Source of the DNA: Trichoplax adhaerens
Taxonomy: Eukaryota > Placozoa > Uniplacotomia > Trichoplacea > Trichoplacidae
Assembly (NCBI RefSeq): GCF_000150275.1
Contig: NW_002060946.1
Location: 1,450,202-1,514,201 of the forward strand
Reading direction: 5' to 3'
DNA: 64,000 nucleotides
Below are positions 53,135 through 64,000 of the stretch, in pieces. A program made the position numbers and the translations under genes. The notes beneath the pieces are model-generated. The model searched no databases and was not told the DNA's origin. It worked only from the letters and a program-made list of their open reading frames with translations. Every line of letters begins with the position of its first letter. Positions within the stretch are counted from its first letter, which is position 1.

Positions 53135-56100
53135 CTAAAGCAGCAATAATTCCATCCTAATACCAATACCACCAGAATAATAGTAGAAATCCTTCAACCT
53201 ATTGCAACCTATCAGTAAGATCAAAAACTCTTGATTATTTCAAGATCAATGAGGATAATAACTTTCAATAAAGAAATGCAAGAGGAACGTAAAGAGATAT
53301 ATCACTATTCCCCTCATAGTTTGATTATTTCATGTTATAGCGTAGGCATACCTGCTAGTTCGTGAAATCGATCTTATAGTTAAGACTTGATCATCAAGAT
53401 ACTTGTTAACTTCTTGCAATTTTTGAGATAGCTGGTAACGATACTATAATAATTAATAAAATAAATACTTGTAAGCGAAATATCTCTCGACGATTAGTCA
53501 AAGCATTTCTTGTCTTTACATAGGAAAATTGTGAAACACGTTGTAGCGTTCTCCGTTAGTAAAAAAGGGATAACATTTAGCAAGAAACATCTATATCATA
53601 CATTTATGGAGATTTACTGTTGCAAAGTTTAACATTTAGCGAATTATAAAGATGATATACCGTATATTCATCTATTCAACTGGAATTAATAGTTATCTCT
53701 TTCATTATCCATTTAAACTAAATACTATTACAATATTTGCAAATATACTAACTAAACAGAATTTATATCTTACCTTAGTCTCGACATTCTTCTTTAATTT
53801 ATCAAATTCTTTTTTCTCAATATACTGATGTTTCATGGATTCCTGTGTAGATTAAATTTCAGTCAATTATCAGTTACCTTGGTATGCTAATATCTAGCAC
53901 ATTAATTTTTCTAGCCTTAATACCTGTAGATTAAGTAACTGATCTTCTAAACCTTTCTTTGCATTCTGAATTTTTTCAACGTCCTAAAAGCATAGCTTTT
54001 TAACATCTAACTTGAAAATAATTTTAATACAAAGCTACTTACATGAGTTTGTTTCTTCAAGGAGTTATTTTCTAAAGAGATAGAAGTTGTTATATGAGCG
54101 ACTTAAGCATTAATTTCGCATTTAATGAAAGCAGCAGACGATAATATAACTTCTTACCTTCATTTAAGAGATTACATCTCATTTCTAATTTGGCTTTTTC
54201 GTCTACCTCTTGGGCGAAAATAACGCTTGCTTGTTCGATCTTGAATAAAGATTTAAAATCATTAGCTGAATTAGATTCTGCTCTGAGTTACGGAGTTAGT
54301 ATTTCAACCTATGGTAACTATTTTCCATCAGTTTTACACAAGGTACAAAATATCACTCAGAAAACCTTTTTCAACTAGCAGATTTGTCCTAGAATGCTGA
54401 ATCTAACTCATTAATATCCATTTGACACACGAACATGGAATTAATACGAATACGCTGAAGAATTCTCTCTCGCTAGCAGATTCTGTTCTAAATAACAGTT
54501 ACAGTATAAATATTTCTCTTCAGCGCTACTCACAAGATAAGGACAGATTACCAATATATTTATTAAAAAGAGTTCCTTAGCGGACAAATTCTCTCTGCAA
54601 TTACAATTGAACAATTTCTACTTCACTGTACGTGAAGTAAGGAGTCGTTCAAGCTATATTAGCTAGGAAAAAGTCCATAGCTAATGGTCTATCAAGCTTT
54701 CATCCAAATTGATGAGATATTGTAGAATAGAGCTGTGATTGTCAATTTTATCTGCAAGATTTACCTGGTGTTTCATATCACTGATTGATGTTTGCATGGA
54801 ATTTCTTTCACGATTATATTCATCTTGAAGGGATGGAATAGCATCGACAGTCTCTTGCAGTTTCTATAATGTGAAACATTTATTACTATAGTTAGCGATT
54901 ATTATGATCAGTTTGCTCCAGCTTAAGATTCAAAAAAACCATGAGAAAATACTATTTTCGGTTACCGCTTATTTTTAAACTGATTACCGGAATGAGTAGA
55001 CTTACTTTCAATTTACTTTTGGCATTTTTATATTTTCGTGACATAGCATCCAATTTATTTTCCAATTCCTTACTCCTGAAGAATGTAACGAATCATGCTT
55101 ATTAAAATTTTACATTAAGTAGATATAAAGGATATTGTAAAGCCTTGTTGTCAGAAGCATAATGCAACTAGAGCCAAGCTTGAGAATTAATTTATGCAGT
55201 GAAATGCTTATCCAGGGCTAAAATCTATGACACTTAATATTATACGACTATATTTGAATGCGTTGTTCTATCGGAAAGGTATGTAATATCATCGTCAGAA
55301 TAATATCGTTCTGCATTACTGCTATACATACAATTGAAGAAGCTACTGGTCAATAATCACGAGAAGACGAAAATATCCTTTATGTGCAGAATTGGAGCGT
55401 AAATTATATCTACTAATGCATACTTGTATTTCCATTCTTCGGCAATTTGATCAGAATTACTCTTCATAGCATAAGCTCTTTCGGCATTGATAATTTCCTA
55501 TAGATTTAAAATTGAAAATAACTGATATAACGAGAATTTCTTTAAAGTAAAAGAATAATTTGAACTATTGTGACAGAGATTTAGGAACGAAAATAGATGC
55601 TGAGCATGGATAGATTTCTCTTATTATTATTCCAAATTATTCAACTAAAACTGTTAAAAGTGTTATTTTTGTGTTATAAAAATCTTCTATAGGTAAATAG
55701 ATATATTAACTAACACGATTAGTGCGACAGTATCAATACGGAGAAATTCGCCCACAAATCATTCGGCTCTAAGTATTAAAATCTACTAAGCGCTAAATAA
55801 ATTAATACTGTCAACTAGCCCAGCGGAAGATCGATAGTGTAATAACAGATTAATTCCAGCACGGTTCCTAAGCACTTGACTATGAGTATCGTAATCTTCT
55901 CTAGATATATTAATACTGTAGTTTCAGCCAGTATAAAGGGGAGAAGCATAGACTAATTTTGGCACCATTTTCCAATCATTCGGTTAAAATTATCAAAATA
56001 ATAACAGGAAAACGTTCCCTTTAGAATAGAATTCTTACCTCTCGAAAGCGCCTATCAATCCCTGAATCACCTTTTTTCTTCTCTAGCTTCGACAGCTATG

Positions 56101-59100
56101 TTAAAGAATTCAATTTTTCATATATTTAAACATTTTTTATCTATCTTGCCTATGAGAAGATTTTTTAAAACATAATTCATAATTGATAGATGACAAGTAC
56201 TGTTAGACCAGCTACTCTAATACTTATTAATACCTTATGCCCTAGTTTTGATTTTGATTTTATTTCTGATTCCCACAACAAGCGTGATTCTTCAGCATCT
56301 TCTTGCAAGGATGCATTCAAAGATGATACTTCCTATCATATGTGGATATTTCAAAACATCGTTAAACATGAATGTAAATCTTACTTTAATAATACTGTAT
56401 AGCCTGCAAGTTTCTGTATCATACCTGATATTTTTTTTCCAGTTCTGAATGAGATTTATTAGTTTCACTCAATCTAGACCAAAGTTCATCTTTTTCCTGC
56501 AATTGCAGAAATTAATTTAAAATTATTCTAATCCATCATTTAGTATTAAGCCATCTTAAATGCCAACGAAAAAATTTTCCTGTAAACATGGAATAATTTT
56601 AATTGCCTGCCTTATGAGATGATGCTAGACTTTCTTGCATAATTTTATTTCTGGATTGTTCACTTCGTAAAATGGCTCTGCATTCAACTAATTCGGCATC
56701 GGTTTTAGCAAGATCCATCCTTATTTTTTCCTTTAAATATTAATATTTATTAGACCATTAAGCATTTGAAACATCCTGAGAAAGAGCTTTCAAGCTGATT
56801 TGACCAGGGATTACTGAATAAAATTTATAATTACCATCGCATTATGTGTATCATTTAATATAGAATTTTTCTCATCAGCTCTTCGAGTATATTCCTCAAC
56901 AGTAGATTCTTTAGCCATAAGATCAGCTTTTAATCTTAATATCTCACTCTCTCCTAACTGTTTATGAGCTAAGGATTCGCTAAGCTGAAATATAAATCAA
57001 ATGAAAGATAGGAGATAAAATTTATTTTTAAATTGCAGCATTACGTCTTGAAAACTTTACACCTAAAATTATATTATAAGTTGAAACTTACTTGTCGCTT
57101 CGTTTCGTCCAAATCTTTCTTTATTTCGTTGTATTTAGTTTCTAAGTTGCCTTGATCCTAATTCCATATGAAAAATACCGTATTTGAAAGAGCTCTAGCT
57201 AACATACAACTGTATACTGTTAAATGATGATGTGACGACAAAACTTACTACTGACGACATTTCCAAGGCTCTATCAGCAACGGCTTTTAATCGATTTGCT
57301 TCATCGAGTTGCTATGTTTAAAAAGAAAATATGGTTATTATATTAGTATTGAGTAGGAAATGTAATTCATCTCCTTAAAATATTCCAGGTATTTCAGAAC
57401 AAGCAATTATTGGAAGGTAATATTAAGTTATCAACCTCTTTCAGTGAAGTCAATTCCTCTTCATATCGTTTCGATGAGAGTTTAGATTTCACCGCTTCAT
57501 CGCGTGTTCGCTGTAATACAGTTTGTAGATCTTTTTGCTCAGAGTCTAACTTGGTTTTTTCCTGTAAAAGGTATGTTTAATATGTAAACTCTCAGTACAA
57601 ATAGGTGATCATAAATAAGTTTATATTAGGCACTTTTAAACTTCAAAATTTATAGGCATATCTTTTGAAATTTTACTTCAAGATTAACGTATATGACCCA
57701 AAATTATTGTGGTAAATTCGGCAATTGTTCATCAATAGTCAAGGGTAAAAACAATTTTAAAGCACTTTACCTCATTATAATCACGTCGTATTTGATGGAC
57801 AGAAGCATTAAGCTGATCCTACAGTTAAAAATTAATTAAGGGTCAAGATTATTCCTTAAATAGCTTTAAACCGAGAAATTTCATGCAATCTATCAAATTA
57901 ATTGATATTGAGATTATTCCTTAGATGGGCTTTAAACTGAGCAAATTATGCATTCTATCAAAGTCAATGCTATTACCTGAACTTTCCTACTATAATCTTC
58001 CTTTTCGTTGAGAGAATCTGTTAATTCTTCAACTCTTCTTCTAAGGAATGCAACTTCACCGGCTTGACCTGAATATCTGGAGACATTAGTTACAAGGTCT
58101 TGCATCAATATCTAACTTGTAAATTTGTCAAAACTATAGAATGGATAACTTTCAACAACCACTCATGTAAATGCTAAAACTACGAATTAGAATAGCGGTA
58201 TTATTACATCGGTGAGACATCTATAGAAGTTACATCTATATTTCATAGCATATTTTTGCTAAGAATGTAATAGAGCAATAGATTCAACAATCATTCATGT
58301 AAATATTAAAAACTAGAAAAAAATTCCCAGTTGACGAAAAAGTTGCAACAAAAGACAAATTACTTTTCCTCTAAGCCAGAAAGTTGAGCTCGTAGTCTTG
58401 TATTATGATCCTACGACAATAAGACAATATTAGCAAATTAGGCAAATGAAGAATGAAATTGTTGACTGGCAATCTAGCAAGAAATGATAAATATAATATC
58501 AGTATGATTCTACCTTTTCCTCTCTTAACGCATCGCTCATGGCACCTAAAGCATTACGCTGCTGAATAAACTCTTGCTGAGACATTTCAACATCATCAGA
58601 ATGCTTAGCGATGAGCTGATTAGCATTATTAACCTCATTTTCCAAGGTAGCAATTTTGTTTTCAGTAATTCCAAGCTGCAGTGTTAGAGACTTGAGAATC
58701 ATAATAAAGAGATTAGGGTTAAAAACAGCTGAGAAAAGCATTATAATTATGGATAAATTATTTAAGAGCCGTTGCCTAATTAATATCATTTTATGTTATT
58801 TATGTCGCAGCAATATGCTTCCTATGATACATACTACTTTGCTTATTAACTTAATCTTACTTGCGCTTTCTCCTGTAGCATTCGATTTTCACGAATTAAT
58901 TTGCTTTCTTTCTCCTCCCATTCTTTCCGATCCTTATTTCTAGTTCTAAAAATTGTAATAAAGAAGTTAGTATTATAATACTTGTAACCCAGAGAATTCA
59001 GCTGTATTTTTAAAGGTTAAGCAAAAGATTTAGGTAGAATCGCAATCGGCTCACTTTTCCGTATCAGCAGTATTTTGATAGATTCTCTCTAATTCTTTAT

Positions 59101-62100
59101 TAGCGTTGACCAGTTGTAACTTTATAGCCGTATTCTGTACACCCAAAAACATCCATATAACTTAATAATCTAAATTTTTTATTATTAATCTAGAAATTGT
59201 ACATCAACAAATGCTAAAAATATGATGCCATTCATATTGTTAATCTATACACATTTAAAAATACGATACCTCTGCTTCCATCTGGTGCCTTTTAGCTACT
59301 TCTTCGTCATAGCCTGTACCCCGTAAAGAGACTTCCGCCTTTATATTGGTTAATTCTGTTTCAAACTGTTTCCTTGCAGTAATTAAAGCTTGCTCTGTTG
59401 CAGCCTAACTCATAGAATAACTTGCAGTTAAACACCCGAAGGTAGACTGTAGTAATATTAAAGGAGATAACTGACGTTTGTTTCTTCACGGTGTTTCAAT
59501 CTCATGCGAAGATCTTCAATATCAGCCATATATTTAATTCTTGTATCTTCGATGATTGTTTGCTTGTTTGCAAGCTCCAGCTACAACGTAACACAGTAAA
59601 TTCAATAAATTCTTAATAGGCTATAGTACTTTATATCCAAAATTGGATTGCAGCTGTAAATAATACACTATAAAAGATATGGCAAACAAGTTATACCTTG
59701 TGTTGCATAGTTTCCAATTTCAATTCCTCTACGCGATCATCAACTTGTTTAACATTATCTTGCTTAGACTAAAAAATATGAATGAAAGTTGCGTTCATAT
59801 CTCGTCTCCTACTATAGGTTTATAACAACTAGAATTAATTTCACCACTAAAATTTTTAGTATTATCTCAATAACATGCTGTGGTATCGCCATATTTTAGA
59901 GGTGCGCTTACAATAATGTACAGTAAGCACTACGTTAGAATTATAATCGACTACCGGTAATGATGATCTTATTCATGATTGAAAAATAAGAATTAGTATT
60001 TCATGAAATTAAAATGCCGTAATAACCCTCTTGGTTTAAGTAGCAATCGAATTGGAATTAATAAGAAATATTCCAATTCTAACACCCTTGATATCCAACA
60101 TACCGTATTTTCAGCTACGCTACGATAGTTCTATCAAAGAAAAAAAGAAAATTTTACTGCTGTTAGTTCACGAAAATTATTAATAACGACCTTATTTTGA
60201 CGCATAACAGAATGAAGCCAACTAAAACTGTTTAGAAACTTACATCTTTTAACTCTCCTAATAATTTTAAGGTATCTTTATTACTACTTTCTAAACTCTT
60301 GTATGATGACTTCATTTCCGCTAGCTGCAACGATATATTCTCATTTTCTCGCTTCTTCTCTTGTAGCGTATTACTCAATACATCTAATTCATGTTGCAAT
60401 TGTTGCTGGCTTAGCTTTGCGGCATTGCTCTGGCGAATTTCACTGGAATAGAAACAAAAATCACCATTCTATCAATATCATTTATACTTCCTCAGATTGC
60501 ATAAACTGATAGTTCATCAAATTTTTACTTAAGGTACTTTTATTGTGCAGATACATATTTCATGCAATCTTATTGGCAGAAATCGTAATATATTAGACCT
60601 TTTTAAGCTGTTTATTTAAAAATTATCTAATTATGCTATAGTACTTACAGTGCCAATTTATCTTCATATTTTCGTAATTGCTCCTTCAACTGACCTACAG
60701 TCATATCTGACGATCTCCTACCTTGAATTTCATCGTCTAATTTATTTCTATACAAGAAAGCGTTAGATTTACTATTGATAATTAAGATGCCCAAATTATA
60801 TAAAAATCAGAAATTACCATGATTAGGAGAATAATCTATCACAGACAGAAATTAAGATAACGACTAAAATTTAAATTCAACTTGTCACATTATTAAATCT
60901 TATCAACTGAATTATGGAGATTCATCGTAATCATAAACATGATTAACTGTAAGCAGGAATAAAGATTCCCAATTCATTAATCTAATCCTAAATTCATGCA
61001 TAAAAATCAATGCCTGTAGTTGTACTAAATATATCATACTTACTGGGCATTGCGATGTTTATGCTCCAGATCTAATTTGGTACTTGTTACATCCGAAAGA
61101 TCTCTATTTAATTCGTTATTTTTCCTTTTTAAATCAGCGGTTTCATCTTCTAATTTATTAACGTAAGCTGATAAGCTGATGTTGGATTGTTTTTCTTTGC
61201 TTAATTGAAGTTTCAGTTCCCGATTATCTTCTTGCATCCGAGCTAATCGTTGTGCTTCTATTGACATGATTACAAGAATAATTATAATCGATTTTAAATA
61301 TAGGATTTCAAGGTATAATCCAGCACTAGTCTGAGTAATCTATCTTTAGAATAGACAATCCAAATCTAAATTGCCTACTATGCACTCGTATGATCCTATT
61401 TGCAGGTAATCATTAATTCTTTCATTTTATAAAGCAACAGTTTTTATACGAAAATACTTCTCTCAGTCAATATTGCCATAGGTGACGTTCTCATACACAA
61501 CAATTTTATCCGAACTATTAAAATGAAAGACTTACTATAATATTTTACTATCAATTAAGCACTGGACTATTAGTTTATCGCTGCAATACTAAGACATAAT
61601 TAGTTTAACAAATTAAAGAAATAATCTCAATTCCTACAAATGATTTTACGGTATGTCTATAATCTTCTACTATGCACAAAATCGTTTTTATTATCTACAT
61701 TATTTAAAATATCTGATTCCCAGTAGATCGAAACTACACTGACTAACTAGGGCCTAGTCAGAAATCACTGAAACTCCAAACTATTGCTAATATTTGCAGA
61801 CTATATTTACCTAATAGCTGCGAATTAGTAGAATGATATGGCGCATTTCGAGATGGACTTAAGCTTCGCATCTATAAAATTCAGTAAACACGACATTAAT
61901 GTACTAATATGAATAAGTAGAAGATGTTATCATGTATTTTAATTTATTATTTTATAGTCAATGGATCTATCCATGACTTAAATTTACCCCATTCATTGGA
62001 GGATATGGAGATCCATGAATATCATAAGGTGAGGACGCCCTTAAATCGATTGCTGATGATGGTCGTAATGGTGAATCAGTACCTCCTCCAGCGGCACTAG

Positions 62101-63752
62101 AACGACCACCTGCATATCCATCATAACCTAGAGGATCATGTGAATGAGCCATTCGAGCAGAATAATCTGCTTGAATCTCTTGCCTTTTCCTATGGATGCG
62201 ATACGAGCGATCTTCATCATCCGCCACAGAAGCATAATTATTGCGCGGTGATGGCGATCGATCATAACGATCTAAAGAGCGATCTCGTCGACGGTAATAA
62301 CCATCATCATCATCTCGTCGCCTTGATCTATAGCGATAGTAATCGTCATCAAGATCATGATCGCGAGAACGATGACGACGATGATAGCCTTCATCATCAT
62401 AATGTTGCAGGGAATGATTGCTATCCCGACTTATTGAACGATCATCATCTGATATACGACGTGTCCTTTCATGGCTATGCCGTGATATATCGTCATCTCC
62501 ACGATCATCACTTTTTGTGCGGTCTGATAAGTTGCTCGTTCTTCGACGGCTACTGGGCCGATCATCAGTATCATCAATTTCTACTCCATCTTCTGTTCGT
62601 TCACGCAATCGACGACTACCTCGTCGTTCAGGTTTTTGCTCTTTGGTAACTTGATTTCGACGCTTTCCGCGTGGGCTTCCATCTTCATGATGTTTAGCTA
62701 ACAATTCACTTGCTGCTTCCACTTTCTGCCGTTGTTCTATAAATTTCATCAAGATAGCAAATTAAAACAACTGAACTCCTTGGATAGCAAAGCAGTTATT
62801 ACCGTGAAAAGGATTAATTCATGTTATAATAATGAGAACTTTAATCGGGATAGCAAACTAAAACGGCTGAGCTCCTTCGACAGCAAGCAATTACTGCTGT
62901 CTCTATGATTAACCCAAATTATAAGAACATCCGTGAAGGAGACAACNNNNNNNNNNNNNNNNNNNNNNNNNNNNNNNNNNNNNNNNNNNNNNNNNNNNNN
63001 NNNNNNNNNNNNNNNNNNNNNNNNNNNNNNNNNNNNNNNNNNNNNNNNNNNNNNNNNNNNNNNNNNNNNNNNNNNNNNNNNNNNNNNNNNNNNNNNNNNN
63101 NNNNNNNNNNNNNNNNNNNNNNNNNNNNNNNNNNNNNNNNNNNNNNNNNNNNNNNNNNNNNNNNNNNNNNNNNNNNNNNNNNNNNNNNNNNNNNNNNNNN
63201 NNNNNNNNNNNNNNNNNNNNNNNNNNNNNNNNNNNNNNNNNNNNNNNNNNNNNNNNNNNNNNNNNNNNNNNNNNNNNNNNNNNNNNNNNNNNNNNNNTAT
63301 CTTTATCAATACTTAAACTTCTCTCATTCGCTTCCACACTGGACTTTTGTGATTTTTATCATCAGCGGCTGATTCAGGTTTTTCCTCCTCTTCATTGATA
63401 TTTGAGCTATCTGCCTTTGAGTCTTTCACTTTTTTGCTCTCTGATTTTCGTGGTGGGATTTGCGGCGGTACTTTACCATGTTTATTAGGGGAATCTTTAT
63501 TAGCACTAGACTCTTTATTGACTTTATTTTTGGAAGTAGGGGATTCATTAGCCTTTTTTATATCATTATCATCCTTACTAGTTTCTGGTGTAGGAGCAAT
63601 GGTAACTTTTTTTAAGGGTTTTTTACTCTTATCACCAGCATCTTCTTGATTGGGAACTGCTGCAAAACTTTTTAATTTATCCTTTCCTATATTACTATCA
63701 GCTATATCAGGCTCATTATCGCTATCCAATTTTCTTTCCCAAGGTAAAGAAG
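53135..63752 (-). CDS. Large coiled-coil protein with charged Arg/Ser-rich head, 5' partial and gapped
   Basis: At least 27 exons. Head: 63319-63752 (PWERKLDSDNEPD, KVPPQIPPRKSE, SPVWKRMRE), assembly gap, 61988-62736 (EQRQKVEAASELL, then RRRTSNLSDRTK and RDR/SRD-rich tract), and a small exon near 61816-61873 (MRSLSPSRN). Rod: 61044-61257, 60649-60747, 60244-60442, 59697-59768, 59476-59580, 59270-59404, 59055-59134, 58861-58945, 58514-58675, 58364-58410, 57977-58076, 57771-57818, 57436-57561, 57252-57311, 57092-57157, 56835-56984, 56611-56730, 56425-56496, 56234-56332, 56039-56095, 55424-55497, 55006-55075, 54765-54863, 54158-~54290, 54043-54071, 53924-53983, 53774-53842, 53352-53431 and perhaps 53135-53198. 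The rod is heptad-rich (LKEQLRKYEDKLAL, RRRVEELTDSLNEKE). It resembles myosin-tail/rootletin/cingulin-type rods but I cannot name it. Most rod introns are phase 0; the intron after 56611 has a GC donor. Confidence 0.8.
54250..54640. repeat. Degenerate ~100-bp repeats beside exon 54158-54290
   Basis: Related blocks start at about 54263 (ttagctgaattagattctgc), 54376 (ctagcagatttgtcctaga), 54472 (ctagcagattctgttcta) and 54577 (ttagcggacaaattctctct), spaced 113, 96 and 105 bases. The first copy overlaps the coding exon that reads ANDFKSLFKIEQAS on the minus strand, so the others may be decayed copies of an exon end. Confidence 0.45.
57846..57975. repeat. Intronic 65-bp tandem duplication
   Basis: Copies start at 57846 and 57911 with agattattcctta and end around tctatcaaa. 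It lies in the intron between the rod exons at 57977 and 57771, and divergence is moderate. Confidence 0.75.
62753..62946. repeat. 96-bp tandem repeat running into the assembly gap
   Basis: Copies start at 62753 and 62849 with gatagcaaa.taaaac..ctga and share ctcctt.ga.agcaa and ataa.gaac near their ends. The second copy stops at the run of N, so the unresolved gap may hold more copies. It lies in an intron of the coiled-coil gene. Confidence 0.7.
62947..63297. other. Assembly gap (351 N)
   Basis: Run of N. It separates the head exon 63319-63752 from 61988-62736. An exon may be hidden here, because WKRMRE (exiting about phase 2) and the phase-1 entry of EQRQKVE do not obviously join. Confidence 0.99.
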
Positions 63753-64000
63753 CTATTTATGAGTAAGGCACAGACTTAGTACGACCATCGATCGAATTTT
63801 AAATTATATATTACCGGTATAAGTACTCTCAAATTAAAAAAAGGAATGATTGTCTCATATAATATAAAAAAGATCTTTTCTATTTAATGTAAATTAGGTT
63901 TAAATAAATTGATCTACTTAGGAATTTCTGATTATTTGCAAAGAACAACAATACAATCTATTTTTGTTAATCTAATTATTAGTAGGCTTATTAATCAAGA
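63753..64000 (-). other. Probable intron upstream of the head exon
   Basis: The exon 63319-63752 begins after an AG acceptor (minus strand), in frame with SLPWERKLDSDNE. The remaining sequence to the window edge is AT-rich and non-coding, so the gene should continue beyond 64000. Confidence 0.6.

Noticed and set aside
62140-62649. 169-aa plus-strand ORF rich in His and Asp
   Set aside because: It is the antisense shadow of the Arg/Asp/Ser repeats in the coiled-coil head exon.

Overview
This is a eukaryotic nuclear window: AT-rich, with intron-rich genes (about 120 introns traced, mostly 60-500 bp) and AATAAA poly(A) signals. The gene set is animal: vezatin, rabenosyn-5, FBXL13/DRC6, CDC123, PIG-N, CDK1 and mitoribosomal mS25. 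Compact genes with many ancient-looking introns would suit an early-branching animal such as a placozoan, but that is inference. The long ORFs are mostly exon fragments, so genes were rebuilt by translating both strands, joining exons at GT-AG (sometimes GC-AG) sites that keep the frame, and comparing with remembered families.

Layout. 531-6770 (+): GPI ethanolamine phosphate transferase 1 (PIGN), 5' end not found. 8742-10441 (-): CDK1, six exons, 301 aa. 10.5-20.9 kb: gene-poor and repeat-rich, with diverged repeats, a GTAC-palindrome cluster, a 346-bp duplication, a five-copy ~190-bp array and a 103-bp duplication. 21102-24034 (+): an unrecognised membrane-anchored, Ser-rich protein with a helical armadillo-like C-terminus. 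26191-27413 (-) and 28146-29531 (+): two divergent small genes of the mitochondrial L51/S25/CI-B8 fold, the second being mS25. 31285-36507 (-): a compact rabenosyn-5. 37713-44041 (+): FBXL13/DRC6, 22 exons, 778 aa. 44252-46824 (-): CDC123, 16 exons. 47422-51383 (+): vezatin. 53135-63752 (-): a large coiled-coil protein with a charged, Arg/Ser-rich head, interrupted by a 351-base assembly gap at 62947-63297.

The genes are housekeeping and cell-biological: GPI anchoring, cell cycle, mitochondrial translation, endosome recycling, cilium, eIF2 assembly and adherens junction. They form no pathway or operon. Three neighbouring pairs are divergent (L51/S25-like and mS25, RBSN and FBXL13, CDC123 and VEZT). 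FBXL13 and CDC123 converge so tightly that their poly(A) signals lie 12 bp apart. I found no CRISPR array, tRNA, rRNA or autonomous transposon, and no clearly new multi-gene system. The best leads are the paired mitoribosomal-fold genes, frequent GC-AG introns, the overlapping 3' ends, the orphan armadillo-like protein, the coiled-coil giant and the satellite-like block.
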